A stretch of DNA of 64,000 nucleotides from Bacillus sp. AFS006103 (GCA_002559145.1 NTXX01000016.1:124001-188000), one strand, 5' to 3'. Counted from the stretch's first letter, positions 24,928 through 34,198 are shown. The notes: generated from the letters alone by a model not told the origin. Made by a program: numbers and translations.

Positions 24928-26769
24928 ATGAAGCCGATGCTGCCAAGCCTTACATTTGATTTACCGGAACATCCTGATTGGCTCTACGAGGTCAAATATG
25001 ATGGATTTCGGGCTATTTTGGAATGGAATTCACGAGGAATAGTTCTGACCAGCAGAAACGGAAAATCACTTCTCGCACAATTTCCAGAAATAAAGGATTT
25101 TTTGTTAAACTATGAAGAACAATTTAAGCCCTTCTTGCCCCTTCAATTAGATGGGGAACTCGTCTCATTAGAAAATACACATAAAGCTAATTTCTCGATG
25201 ATTCAAGTCCGGGGACGATTAAAATCTGAACGAAAGATTAACGAGCAAGCCAACAAATCCCCCTGCCGCCTGATGGTGTTTGATGTGCTGATGATTGCCG
25301 GAAAAGAATTACGTTCCCTTGTTTTTCAAAAAAGAAAGAAGGAACTCATCAAACTGTTTCAAAAAATCGGGTTAGAACTAGAAGCGGACCCCTATAATGA
25401 ACAATTACTTCAGCTTGTCCAGGCCAATGATAATTTTGATTTGCTATGGGAGAAGGTTGTTTTAAATGATGGGGAAGGAATTATTGCCAAACACAAGAAC
25501 AGTCTATGGGAAGAAGGAAAGCGATCCTTACAATGGCTGAAATATAAAAATTGGAAATTTGTCAGCTGTTTTATTAGCTCATATGATAAAACAAATGGTT
25601 ATTTTTATGTCAGTGTCTATAAGGAAAATAAAAGCTACCCAATCGGTCAAGTACTTTTCGGCTTTAGACCCGAGGAAAAACAAGCTTTGCAGCAAACGAT
25701 AAAACAAAACATGATCCGAGAAGATGCACAAATGATTACCGTTGAACCGGCCATTTGCATTGAAGTAAAATATTTAGAACTTTATGAAAATCAGCTTCGT
25801 GAGCCCCATTTTGATCGGTTTCGCTTTGATCTAGAACCATCTTTATGTACCTATGATCGTTTTATTTTCGCCCAAAAAAACCTGCCGGAAGACTTAGATA
25901 TTACCCATCCGGATAAACCACTATGGGAAAAACTTTCGATTCGAAAAGCTGATTATATCCTTTACCTAAGAGAAATTTCACCGTATATGCTGCCATTATT
26001 AAAAGACCGCTTGTTAACTGTCATCCGTTTTCCACACGGAATGTTCGGTGAAGCATTTTATCAAAAGAACTGCCCGGATTATGCCCCTGAATTCGTGCAA
26101 ACACATTCTTCAGAAGGGATTGACTATATTCTATGCAATAATCTTAAAACTCTTGTTTGGCTCGGCAACCAATTAGCAATAGAATTTCATATACCTTTTC
26201 AAACCATTCATAGCAGCGGACCCAGTGAAATTGTCTTTGATTTAGACCCCCCTTCCAGGGACCACTTTCAATTGGCTATAAAAGCGGCACTGCTCATTAA
26301 AGAAGTCTTCGATCAATTAAATTTAATTGGGTTCATTAAAACCTCCGGGAACAAAGGGCTGCAAATTTATCTCCCACTGCCCGAAAATAAATTTACATAT
26401 GATGATACCAGGTTATTTACAAGCTTTATTGCGGAATATTTAATTTCCAAGGATCCTGACTCTTTTACGATTGAAAGGATGAAAAAAAAGCGCGGGAGCA
26501 GGCTTTATGTTGACTATGTCCAACATAGCGAAGGAAAAACAATTGTCGCACCTTATTCAATGCGTGGAAATGAACATGGTGGTGTTGCCACCCCGCTTTA
26601 TTGGGAGGAAGTGAATGAAAAGCTCGTATCTGTTTCGTTCACTATGGAAAATGCAATCAAACGAGTTCGACAGCAAGGTGATCCTTTTTCGAATTACTTT
26701 CAAACAAAATCAATTCAGCCATTTGCACCTGTATTAGAAATCCTAAAAAAGGGCACCAAAAAAGGATAG
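24928..26769 (+). CDS. ligD: ATP-dependent DNA ligase LigD (ligase plus polymerase domains)
   Basis: 613 residues from ATG 24928, close to the 611 of B. subtilis LigD. N-terminal ligase: adenylated Lys in EVKYDGFRAIL (motif I KxDG), LDGELV, GEGIIAK and WLKYK. C-terminal archaeo-eukaryotic primase domain: VFDLDPPSRDHF with catalytic aspartates, ERMKKKRGSRLYVDY and SMRGNEHGGVATPL. There is no nuclease domain, as usual for bacilli. An earlier ATG at 24874 has AAAAAGG too close; GAAGGGA precedes 24928. It pairs with the divergent ku. Confidence 0.95.
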   Translation: MKPMLPSLTFDLPEHPDWLYEVKYDGFRAILEWNSRGIVLTSRNGKSLLAQFPEIKDFLLNYEEQFKPFLPLQLDGELVSLENTHKANFSMIQVRGRLKSERKINEQANKSPCRLMVFDVLMIAGKELRSLVFQKRKKELIKLFQKIGLELEADPYNEQLLQLVQANDNFDLLWEKVVLNDGEGIIAKHKNSLWEEGKRSLQWLKYKNWKFVSCFISSYDKTNGYFYVSVYKENKSYPIGQVLFGFRPEEKQALQQTIKQNMIREDAQMITVEPAICIEVKYLELYENQLREPHFDRFRFDLEPSLCTYDRFIFAQKNLPEDLDITHPDKPLWEKLSIRKADYILYLREISPYMLPLLKDRLLTVIRFPHGMFGEAFYQKNCPDYAPEFVQTHSSEGIDYILCNNLKTLVWLGNQLAIEFHIPFQTIHSSGPSEIVFDLDPPSRDHFQLAIKAALLIKEVFDQLNLIGFIKTSGNKGLQIYLPLPENKFTYDDTRLFTSFIAEYLISKDPDSFTIERMKKKRGSRLYVDYVQHSEGKTIVAPYSMRGNEHGGVATPLYWEEVNEKLVSVSFTMENAIKRVRQQGDPFSNYFQTKSIQPFAPVLEILKKGTKKG

Positions 26770-26783
26770 GGAATACCTATCCT
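26758..26783 (-). terminator. Terminator of dapF
   Basis: AGGATAGG-TATTC-CCTATCCT plus TTTTTT on the minus strand, overlapping the dapF stop; it also follows ligD. Confidence 0.7.
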
Positions 26784-27760
26784 AAGATTTCAGTTTTGAG
26801 ATACCTTTGTGCTTCTGATTGGAGCTTCTCATATGATGACTGTTCCATTAATTCCATTTTCGAAGAGATAGTAAACGCTCCCTGCTCGAGGTCAACATTG
26901 ACTGTTGCATTATAAAGATAGGTTGCATTTCCAATCAAGTCGATGGTGTATTTCCCTTCGTTTTGATGGACGACACACTGTACTCTGCCACCATTATTAA
27001 AAACATTGACTACGTCTTCGAAGGTATTTAATCCGTGTAAACAAGTGACGAGTGTCGAGGCTGACATGGCTGTACCACAAGCATTCGTAAAACCAACACC
27101 GCGCTCATATGTTCTTACATAAATGGAACCAGGCTGTAAGTGTTTAACAAAGCTTACATTAACACCATCTGGAAATAACTCATTGGGGCCATTCACTTTT
27201 TCACTAAGTTGTTTCTGTAGGTCACCTTGGAGCTGTTCATCATCCACAATGGCAATTAGATGTGGATTCGGGACAGCTAGTGCTGTAAACCTTAAATCCT
27301 CTGAAAGTTCTTCGATTCTTTCATTGTATAATGTTGGTTTATTTAAATTTAATGGAAGAGCTTTTAATTCAAACAAGACCGGCGAAATTTCCACTTGGTA
27401 GGTGTGGATATCCTTTTCAAGCTCCATTTGCTTGCTGACTTTTAGATTCGCTTTCATCGTTTCAATCACAGCTTTACTCCGCCCCAAATGTTCACAAACG
27501 TATCTAGCCACAAGTCGAAGTCCATTTCCGCACATCGAAGCCTCCGACCCGTCAGCATTAAATACGCGCATTCTACCATCTGCGTTTTCGCTTTGCATAA
27601 CGAAAAGAATGCCATCCGCACCTAAATCAGATTGACGATTACATAACAACTTCGCGAGGTCTGCACGTTCTTTTTCTGTAAAAGCATATCCATTTGATAT
27701 TTCGTCGATGATTAGAAAGTCATTACCCGATCCATGACCTTTTATTAACTTGATTTGCAT
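26777..27760 (-). CDS. dapF: Diaminopimelate epimerase
   Basis: 327 residues. Both catalytic cysteines are seen: GSEASMCGNGLR (about residue 77) and GFTNACGTAMSAS (about 229). N-terminal KGHGSGNDFLI is diagnostic. It turns L,L- into meso-diaminopimelate for peptidoglycan and lysine. It is about 40 residues longer than many DapF proteins, mostly in a Glu/Gln-rich C-terminal tail (SSKMELMEQSSYEKLQ...). It is convergent with ligD. Confidence 0.94.
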   Translation of the reverse strand: MQIKLIKGHGSGNDFLIIDEISNGYAFTEKERADLAKLLCNRQSDLGADGILFVMQSENADGRMRVFNADGSEASMCGNGLRLVARYVCEHLGRSKAVIETMKANLKVSKQMELEKDIHTYQVEISPVLFELKALPLNLNKPTLYNERIEELSEDLRFTALAVPNPHLIAIVDDEQLQGDLQKQLSEKVNGPNELFPDGVNVSFVKHLQPGSIYVRTYERGVGFTNACGTAMSASTLVTCLHGLNTFEDVVNVFNNGGRVQCVVHQNEGKYTIDLIGNATYLYNATVNVDLEQGAFTISSKMELMEQSSYEKLQSEAQRYLKTEILG

Positions 27761-27840
27761 CGTAAAACCCCCACAAAATTGATAAAAGTGTTTAATCCCA
27801 TCATATCAAACAATGTTCGTGAGGGAAACTGTCGAAGCTT

Positions 27841-28626
27841 CTATCTTTCGATAAAATATTCATTAATGATAAAAGACATTCGAAGGAGCTTGTCCTGTTC
27901 AGATAATGTCTCTCTTAATGAGAGGACTGGTGTATTGGGCTCTGGAAATAGCGGACTCCATTCGATGGGCATCCATCCTCGGCGAAGCCTGCCGTCCGGA
28001 AGCGGATTGCTTGTTATAATCTGTTCATCCATAAAAGTAGAAGATCCTTCGATAGCACCAATATACCTCCCTTTCGGGTCTAGTAATTTCTTTTTATTAG
28101 TCCTCCAATCGAGTTTCCTTTTTTCAAAGCGACCTAAATATTGTCTATTTTGATCAAATACATCTATTTTAATAACCTTTCGGCCACTCACCTTAAAATA
28201 TCCGATGGCTTCATTATCCAAATGATAGAGTGCAAAAATTTTCGAATGGCTAAATTTCTTTAATCCTTTGCCATAGAACCTCTCAATCATTCCTGCCAGA
28301 TGCCCATCCGGAAAATAGAGGAGCAGGCGTGAGGAATTTGTATTCAAAAATAACACAAGTAAATGTCGTGCCTGAAATAAAGACTGAAGGTTGCGCTCGG
28401 AATTCATTAAATTTCTGTCTATTGACAATGACTGCCTCATCCTAAAAAGGTAGATTTGAAAACAAATTAAACTATAAATCAAGAATGGGATTATTAATAT
28501 CATTATTTCTTTGTTTTTAATAAAAAAAAGATTGCCAGCAACAAGGACGATGGCTGGAATTAGAGCAGCAATACTACCATTTAGGTTCAAATTAGCTGTA
28601 TCCCGGTAATATTCATTTATTTTCAT
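27841..28626 (-). CDS. Membrane protein of unknown function
   Basis: 261 residues. Two close membrane segments at about 17-60 (SIAALIPAIVLVAGNLFF, IMILIIPFLIYSLICF), then a soluble domain with repeated short motifs: FYGKGLKKF, YFKVSGRKVIKIDVFDQNRQYLG, LLDPKGRYIGAIEG, which look like Tubby/LURAP-like beta strands. SD AAGGAG lies 8 nt before the ATG. I do not recognise the family. No operon partner is evident. Confidence 0.6.
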   Translation of the reverse strand: MKINEYYRDTANLNLNGSIAALIPAIVLVAGNLFFIKNKEIMILIIPFLIYSLICFQIYLFRMRQSLSIDRNLMNSERNLQSLFQARHLLVLFLNTNSSRLLLYFPDGHLAGMIERFYGKGLKKFSHSKIFALYHLDNEAIGYFKVSGRKVIKIDVFDQNRQYLGRFEKRKLDWRTNKKKLLDPKGRYIGAIEGSSTFMDEQIITSNPLPDGRLRRGWMPIEWSPLFPEPNTPVLSLRETLSEQDKLLRMSFIINEYFIER

Positions 28627-28708
28627 CTAGAAAACTCCTTATCAATTCCTCTAATCCTAGTTTATTTAATGAGAGCTAAAAAAATGATAGGAGATTTGAA
28701 TTCACATT

Positions 28709-28739
28709 AAAAAAGAAGAGACTAGTTAGGCCCCTTCTC
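28709..28739 (-). terminator. Probable terminator of the patatin gene
   Basis: Imperfect hairpin GAGAAGGGG...CTCTTCTTTTTT on the minus strand immediately after the stop. Confidence 0.5.
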
Positions 28740-29594
28740 TTAAGCATTAATATAACTAATAATCGATGTCATGGATGCTCTGGCATCCTCGTAACCTTGG
28801 TTGTATAGATTTTCTAATCTTTGCGGATTCCGTTCCATTCTACCGACCTTTAACGGCTTTGTGGGGCGGATGATCAATACATTCCCCTCTTTTTCTTCCT
28901 GTTCAAGGTATTCGACGGTTTCATTATAGATTTGGTATCGGTTTCGAAGTGACAATTGCAAGCCTTTGTAATCAGGGTACTTCCGATCTACAAGAAAGTG
29001 AAATTTTGAGGGCTTTTTCAGGTAGCCTTGATTTCTAGTTAAGATGACAATATTTTTTGAAAACCCATCCAGCTGTGCTCTTTTAATTGGAATGGGATCA
29101 CTAATTCCACCATCAAGTAAAAGTTTGTCTTTAAAATGAACTTCTGGTGCAATAAATGGCAACGAGCTTGATGCACGCAACACCGTTAAAAGGTCGTTCC
29201 CATATTCTTGTTTATTAAAATAAACAGGCTCTCCCGTGTGACAATCGGTTGTCCCGACTACAAATTCAGAAGGACTATTATAAAATACATCATAATGGTA
29301 GGGTACATGTTTATTGGGAATTTCGTCAAAAATAAAATCCATGCCAAAAAATTGCCGATTTCGAAAGTAATTTTTCCATGAAATGTATCTTGGGTCAGAA
29401 GCATATTCAATTGTAACGGTTTTATTTCTCCCTTTTTGTTTTGACAAATACGAGGCGGCATTACAAGCGCCCGCAGAAACCCCAATAACATAAGGAAAAA
29501 ACAACTGTGATTCTAAAAAGAATTCAAGGATCCCAGCAGTGTAAACTCCGCGCATCCCACCCCCTTCTAGTACCAAACCAACTTGATTTTCCAT
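28740..29594 (-). CDS. Patatin-like phospholipase
   Basis: 284 residues. The Ser-Asp dyad is in place: oxyanion loop LEGGGMRGVYTAG, nucleophile Ser in GVSAGACNAASYLS (about residue 40) and Asp in LLDGGISDPIP (about 162). No signal peptide, so probably an intracellular lipid acyl hydrolase, of the YjjU/RssA-like bacterial group. Substrate unknown. It stands alone between two unrelated genes. Confidence 0.88.
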   Translation of the reverse strand: MENQVGLVLEGGGMRGVYTAGILEFFLESQLFFPYVIGVSAGACNAASYLSKQKGRNKTVTIEYASDPRYISWKNYFRNRQFFGMDFIFDEIPNKHVPYHYDVFYNSPSEFVVGTTDCHTGEPVYFNKQEYGNDLLTVLRASSSLPFIAPEVHFKDKLLLDGGISDPIPIKRAQLDGFSKNIVILTRNQGYLKKPSKFHFLVDRKYPDYKGLQLSLRNRYQIYNETVEYLEQEEKEGNVLIIRPTKPLKVGRMERNPQRLENLYNQGYEDARASMTSIISYINA

Positions 29595-29684
29595 GTTGCG
29601 ACGCCCTTTCCTGTTAACATTAAACTTAATAGTTAATTGCCATTATAGCCCTTCCACATTAATATACAAAATGAAATGACTCCG

Positions 29685-30464
29685 TTAAGAGGCTAGTTCT
29701 TTTTTTCTAAAAATTAACACACTTAACCAAAGCAGGATGATGATACAGGCTAATGTTAATAGACTAGCAGGCAGCGCATCATCCGGAGTACCTCTTGACA
29801 ATAGCATCTCATTTGCATAGTTTGTTAGTTGTGACGGGCTCCATTCAAGCCAATTGGATAGAGCACCCGTTACTATTGTGAAAATAAACACCACTGCTAA
29901 AGAGTTAAATCCTGCTATTCCGGGTGTCAATAGGGAGGCACTAAAAAAGACCGTCAATGTTAAAACAACCGTAAGCCATAAGCAATATAGAAAATACGAC
30001 TGAAAAAAAACATCAATTGGTATCCAATCAAATAAGATACCGGTATAATACCATGTCGCAATTGAGCCAATTAAAAGTGAAAGCCATAACAATAAGAGGC
30101 CACCAGCCCACTTTGCTGTAACAAAGGAAAAGTAAGAAACATTCTTTACTAATATCATCGCAGCCACACCGCTTTTTCTTTCACCCGCAAGGATAGCCAT
30201 TGTTGAAAGGACGATAATTAATACACCGATGGTCGTATATTGGCTCAACCCTTGTATTAAAACCTCAGATGCAGTGGGTGGCGGGATTTCGATTACCGTT
30301 CCTTCAGGCAATCCGCCCAGTGAATCTATAATTTGCGGCATATAATAACTAGATAATGGCTCTGAAACACCTAATAAAATAAAGGTAATCGGTACCCAAA
30401 TCCATTTGAAATTCCGCCACATTTCTATTAACTCTTTTTGGAATAAAGTCAACCATTGGTTCAT
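29685..30464 (-). CDS. yxlG: ABC transporter permease (YxlG-like)
   Basis: 259 residues with six membrane segments and an extracytoplasmic loop after TM1 (SYYMPQIIDSLGGLPEGTVIEI). ABC-2 type permease. It overlaps the ATPase gene by ATGA. With the ATPase and the small membrane protein upstream it reproduces the yxlE-yxlF-yxlG order of the B. subtilis sigY operon. What it exports is not known. Confidence 0.8.
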   Translation of the reverse strand: MNQWLTLFQKELIEMWRNFKWIWVPITFILLGVSEPLSSYYMPQIIDSLGGLPEGTVIEIPPPTASEVLIQGLSQYTTIGVLIIVLSTMAILAGERKSGVAAMILVKNVSYFSFVTAKWAGGLLLLWLSLLIGSIATWYYTGILFDWIPIDVFFQSYFLYCLWLTVVLTLTVFFSASLLTPGIAGFNSLAVVFIFTIVTGALSNWLEWSPSQLTNYANEMLLSRGTPDDALPASLLTLACIIILLWLSVLIFRKKELAS

Positions 30465-31369
30465 TTCCCCACCACCTTCATGAATACATCTTCAAGGGTC
30501 ATACTGCTTACTTCAAATTTTTCAAGGGGCATGTTTTGTTCCGAAATCAATCTTAGGAATGCCTGTCTTGCTAAAACGATATTCGTTACAAAAACACTAA
30601 CCTTATTCCCTTCTACACTGATGGAGTGAGTAAGTTTATGATTTGAAAATATGTCAGCATATTCTAAAGACTTCCCAGTAAAGAACAAATCAATTTTTGG
30701 TTGTTGATGTCGTTCCCGAAGCTCCACCATGGATCCGGACTCGACAATTTTTCCATTATGCAGAAATAAAATCTCATCACATATTTCTTCCGCGTCATTT
30801 AGAATATGTGTGGAGAAAAGAATCGTAGTTTCCTTTTTAAGACCCTCAAGCAAATCCAATACTTCTCTTCTTCCGATTGGATCTAATGCAGAGACTGGTT
30901 CATCGAGCATTATAAGCTGAGGGCGATGAATAAGGGCTTGGGCAATTCCTAACCGCTGTTTCATCCCGCCTGAATATTTAGCTATTCTACGATTTTTCGC
31001 CTCCAATATCCCTACCAATTTTAATAGCTCCAAGGATCGGGCCTTGGCCTCCCCACGACCTAAGCCAGCAAGTCTGCCTGCATAGGACAAAAATTCTAGA
31101 CCTGACATCCATTCGTAAAAGACTGGAAATTGCGGCAGGTACCCAATTAGTTCACGAATGTCTTCTCCTTTTTTGGCATCAGTAAAAATGATCGTACCAT
31201 CCGTCGGTTCCATTAGCCCAGAAAGCATCCGTAACGTGGTTGTTTTCCCCGCCCCATTCGGTCCTAAAAGAGCAATACATTTCCCTTTATCTAATCGGAA
31301 ATTAATACCTTTAATCACTTCTGTCCCTTTGAAGCTTTTTTTTAAATGACTTATTTGAATGAGAGGCAT
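30461..31369 (-). CDS. yxlF: ABC transporter ATP-binding protein (YxlF-like)
   Basis: 302 residues. Walker A GPNGAGKTT, Q-loop YLPQFP, signature YSGGMKQRLGIAQ, Walker B LIMLDEP and switch His in FSTHIL. A C-terminal regulatory part (from about 215) ends MTLEDVFMKVVG, as in DrrA/CcmA-like exporters. Start codon overlaps the stop of the upstream gene (TAATG), and its end overlaps the permease. Confidence 0.9.
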   Translation of the reverse strand: MPLIQISHLKKSFKGTEVIKGINFRLDKGKCIALLGPNGAGKTTTLRMLSGLMEPTDGTIIFTDAKKGEDIRELIGYLPQFPVFYEWMSGLEFLSYAGRLAGLGRGEAKARSLELLKLVGILEAKNRRIAKYSGGMKQRLGIAQALIHRPQLIMLDEPVSALDPIGRREVLDLLEGLKKETTILFSTHILNDAEEICDEILFLHNGKIVESGSMVELRERHQQPKIDLFFTGKSLEYADIFSNHKLTHSISVEGNKVSVFVTNIVLARQAFLRLISEQNMPLEKFEVSSMTLEDVFMKVVGK

Positions 31370-31566
31370 TAGTCCCGCTTCCTTCCAATCACGAAATAGA
31401 GAATCGGTCCGATTATGTTAATGAATAAAATGAGGAGTGCCCACAGCCACTTTGGGCCATTTGTTGTCTCTATACGGATTAAATCAATAATGGCAACAAT
31501 TATTAATATCAGTTGAATAATAAGGATTGGTGCTATAATTGGTAAATTATTTACCAAGAAATCCAT
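31369..31566 (-). CDS. yxlE: Small two-TM protein, PLD-nuclease N-terminal type (YxlE-like)
   Basis: 65 residues, two membrane segments and the PLDc_N pattern W-x-W...IGPILYFVIGRK. In B. subtilis YxlE is linked to negative control of sigma-Y together with YxlD. Here no sigY, yxlC or yxlD lies upstream. The stop overlaps the ATPase start, so it is the first gene of a three-gene unit. Confidence 0.82.
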   Translation of the reverse strand: MDFLVNNLPIIAPILIIQLILIIVAIIDLIRIETTNGPKWLWALLILFINIIGPILYFVIGRKRD

Positions 31567-31628
31567 TTATTTCCACCCCCATAATTTCTTTCATATTACT
31601 TTATTTTACATTTGAACCGAAAAATCCT

Positions 31629-31660
31629 TTAAAACCCGACAAAATTCTTTGTCGGGTTCG
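31629..31660 (-). terminator. Terminator of the DUF4870 gene
   Basis: AACCCGAC-AAAATTCTTT-GTCGGGTT hairpin with TTTTAAAGG on the minus exit. It separates this gene from yxlEFG. Confidence 0.75.
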
Positions 31661-31676
31661 GGTTCTAGTTGCAGGT

Positions 31677-32000
31677 TTATTTAATCAGTCTAAAAATCAA
31701 CGGGAATCGATATTCATTTCCTTCATATGCTTTAATTGCGGCAATAATAGTAAACACAAAGAGCATGACCCCTAATACCGCTAAGGCAACAAATCCTATT
31801 AAGATGATGGTTAAGATTCCGCTGACAAAAAAGTAAACGGTATAGGAAATCAAAAAGTTGAAATATTCCCTGCCATGATAATCAATAAATGATGACTCAT
31901 CCTTTTTTATTAACCAGATTACTAACGGTGCGATAACTGGGAAAAATATACTTAACACATAAATACCGGCAGCCATTAACCTTTCATCATTATTTACCAT
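31677..32000 (-). CDS. DUF4870 (Tic20-like) membrane protein
   Basis: 107 residues, three to four membrane segments with the DUF4870 pattern: ERLMAAGIYVLSIFFPVIAPLVIWLIKK, then F-I-D-Y-H-G-R-E-Y-F-N-F, then a long hydrophobic pair. Function unknown; the family is often near sigma/anti-sigma or stress loci. It is transcribed toward yxlEFG but ends in its own terminator. Confidence 0.82.
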   Translation of the reverse strand: MVNNDERLMAAGIYVLSIFFPVIAPLVIWLIKKDESSFIDYHGREYFNFLISYTVYFFVSGILTIILIGFVALAVLGVMLFVFTIIAAIKAYEGNEYRFPLIFRLIK

Positions 32001-32169
32001 TTTCTATTCCCCCATTGGAATATATTTTTAATATTCATTACTATTTACGCCACTTTATTTAAAAGGTTTCATAATCCGTGAAAAAATTTATCGGATCAAC
32101 TTCCCCTATGGCACGCAACTTGTTAAAATCGATAAAATAACTATAAACAACGTACAGAAAGGTTTTATT

Positions 32170-33297
32170 ATGAAAAAAATTCTTTTAAAAAACGCAACGG
32201 TATATCCAATTACTTCAGGACCCATCCATCAATGCGATGTCCTTATTGAAGAAGGAAAAATTGAAAAAATCGGAAAAAATATAACCACAAATTTAGATGT
32301 AAAAATAGTTGATTGTGGGGAATTATTCCTTTTTCCAGGCTTTATCGATGTTCATACTCACTTAGGTTTATATGATGAAGGCACGGGCTGGGCCGGGAAT
32401 GATGCAAATGAAACGGTTGAAGCCCTTACACCCCACATTCGGGCAATCGATGGGGTATACCCCTTGGACCCCGCGTTCACGGATGCAGTCAAAAGCGGCA
32501 TTACGACGGTCCATGTCATGCCTGGAAGCGCCAACGTTATTGGCGGAACAACCTCCGTTATCAAAACAACTGGTAAAAATATAAAAAAAATGATTATTCA
32601 AGGGATTTCAGGTTTAAAAATTGCTCTGGGGGAAAACCCAAAAAGAATTCATAGCCACGGCAACAATGATTCCATTACAAGAATGGGGATTATGGGGATG
32701 CTTAGGGAAGCCTTCTACCAAGCAATCCATACAGATAATCCGGATTTACCCAGAGTCGCTCCTATCGTCATGGCCTTAAATAGAGAAATTCCGGTTAGAA
32801 TCCATGCCCATCGTGCGGATGATATTATTTCTGCACTTCGTTTTGCAGAAGAATTTAATCTTGATTTACGAATTGAACACTGCACGGAAGGACACTTAAT
32901 CGCTAGTGAGTTGTCTGGATTAGGGTTAAAGGTTTCTGTTGGACCTACATTGACGCGTAGATCCAAAGTCGAATTAAAAAATAAAACGTGGAAAACCTAT
33001 CAAGAACTAACGAATCACGGTGTCGAAGTATCTATTATTACAGACCATCCATATACACCCATTCAATACTTAAATATTTGCGCGAGTTTAGCGGTTCGTG
33101 AAGGATTATCCGAGCAAAAAGCATTAGAAGGAATTACAATTCTACCAGCAAAGAATTTGAAATTAGGCCATAAACTCGGAAGTATCGAAGAGGGTAAAGA
33201 GGCAGATTTAGTGCTTTGGAGCCATCATCCATTCCATTACTTGGCAAAGCCTAAGTGGACGATGATTGGCGGTGAAATGATCTATCTAGGAACCTAA
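32170..33297 (+). CDS. Metal-dependent amidohydrolase (imidazolonepropionase-like)
   Basis: 375 residues. Two-domain amidohydrolase: composite beta domain at both ends, TIM barrel between. Metal ligands: GFIDVHTHLG, HAHRADDI, IEHCTEG and ITDHPYTP; the last segment KLGSIEEGKEADLVLWSHHPF is typical. It belongs with the prolidase/HutI-like secondary group; the substrate is unknown. SD AGAAAGG lies 8 nt upstream. No pathway genes are beside it. Confidence 0.88.
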   Translation: MKKILLKNATVYPITSGPIHQCDVLIEEGKIEKIGKNITTNLDVKIVDCGELFLFPGFIDVHTHLGLYDEGTGWAGNDANETVEALTPHIRAIDGVYPLDPAFTDAVKSGITTVHVMPGSANVIGGTTSVIKTTGKNIKKMIIQGISGLKIALGENPKRIHSHGNNDSITRMGIMGMLREAFYQAIHTDNPDLPRVAPIVMALNREIPVRIHAHRADDIISALRFAEEFNLDLRIEHCTEGHLIASELSGLGLKVSVGPTLTRRSKVELKNKTWKTYQELTNHGVEVSIITDHPYTPIQYLNICASLAVREGLSEQKALEGITILPAKNLKLGHKLGSIEEGKEADLVLWSHHPFHYLAKPKWTMIGGEMIYLGT

Positions 33298-33376
33298 AAA
33301 CCTGTAGAAAATTGGTAATAAATATTATCGAAAAATACACAAAAAACCTATTTATTTTTTAGCTTTTTTCTTGTAT

Positions 33377-33382
33377 TATACT
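33377..33382 (+). promoter_or_regulatory. -10 box before the T-arm-like RNA segment
   Basis: TATACT; transcription would start near 33390. The -35 region is weak (AT-rich TTTTTTAGC), so support is modest. Confidence 0.4.
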
Positions 33383-33389
33383 CTAAGTG

Positions 33390-33545
33390 AAATGTTTTAG
33401 AGACCTGAATACGATGGGGGTTTACGAACACATTCTGTTAACCAAAAAATGATATAGGGAAGGCAAATGGTGCGCCACCAGTTTTACTGGTTCTAGTGGG
33501 TTCGATTCCCACCCCGGAATTTTTTAGTAACTTTATAAAAAATTT
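33390..33545 (+). ncRNA. Candidate structured RNA with tRNA T-arm mimic
   Basis: Intergenic and not protein-like. Consecutive small stems: GGTG-CGC-CACC (33469-33479), ACCAG-TTTTA-CTGGT (33477-33491) and a perfect T-arm GTGGG-TTCGATT-CCCAC (33496-33512), followed by CCCCGG and an AT-only hairpin AATTTTTTA / TAAAAAATT (33518-33544). No matching acceptor strand, D-arm or normal anticodon arm was found, so it is not an ordinary tRNA. It may be a small RNA, a 5' leader of the GNAT gene, or a tRNA relic. Confidence 0.4.
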
Positions 33546-33602
33546 CGAGGGTGGACCGCTTCTTTTGACATGGGATCGGAATGCCCTAATGGAGGGATAT
33601 TC

Positions 33603-34163
33603 ATGCTTAAAAAACGTGATCTTCATGACAGCCACACATTGTACGAATTAATGACGCACCCTGATGTCTTCCCTTTTGTACGCCAGAAAGCTGATTCTTA
33701 TGAAGAATTCTTATTTATGACCAAACAAACCATTGAAGCCGAAGAACGCGGTGAATTAATTTCACGAACGATCCTCGATGAATGGGGTGCACCAATCGGT
33801 ACAATTAATCTATTTGATATTGAAGACAATGCTGGTTTTTTAGGAACATGGCTTGGCAAGCCCTATCATGGCAAGGGTTATAATTACCCGGCTAAGGATG
33901 CCTTTTTCCAAGAACTTTTTTATGAAATAGGGATTGAGACAGTTTTTATGCGCATCCGCAAGGTGAATATTCGCTCCATCAAAGCTGCGGAAAAACTTCC
34001 TTATGTTATCAAAGCAAATGAAACCAGAAAAGCAATTTATGAGCAATTAAATGCAAATAATGAAGTATATGATTTATATGAGATTCCAAAAGATCAGTAC
34101 ACCTTTTACCTTATGCGAAATGGTGCGGTTCAATCAGACGATTCACAATTGCTGGAAGCATAA
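33603..34163 (+). CDS. GNAT-family N-acetyltransferase
   Basis: 186 residues from ATG 33603, which follows GGAGGGA by 7 nt. RimJ/RimL-like: LKKRDLHDSHTLYELMTHPDVFPF at the N-terminus, GAPIGTINLFDIE, then LGTWLGKPYHGKGYNYPAKDAFF (acetyl-CoA loop) and MRIRKVNIRSIKAAEKL. The substrate is unknown. An in-frame ATG at 33570 has no ribosome site and lies in the structured region upstream. Monocistronic with a strong terminator. Confidence 0.86.
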   Translation: MLKKRDLHDSHTLYELMTHPDVFPFVRQKADSYEEFLFMTKQTIEAEERGELISRTILDEWGAPIGTINLFDIEDNAGFLGTWLGKPYHGKGYNYPAKDAFFQELFYEIGIETVFMRIRKVNIRSIKAAEKLPYVIKANETRKAIYEQLNANNEVYDLYEIPKDQYTFYLMRNGAVQSDDSQLLEA

Positions 34164-34198
34164 AAAAGCAAATGGCCACGGCCATTTGCTTTTTTTTG
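34163..34198 (+). terminator. Terminator of the GNAT gene
   Basis: AGCAAATGGCC-ACG-GGCCATTTGCT (approximately) with T8, a very strong hairpin. Confidence 0.9.

Noticed and set aside
33545..33565. T-box-like string GAGGGTGGACCGC
   Set aside because: One base short of TGGNACC, with no terminator/antiterminator pair or stem I; probably chance.
33438..33635. Minus-strand frame of 65 codons
   Set aside because: It is the antisense of the T-arm-like segment (VGIEPTR-type string is what a reversed T-arm encodes) and has no ribosome site.
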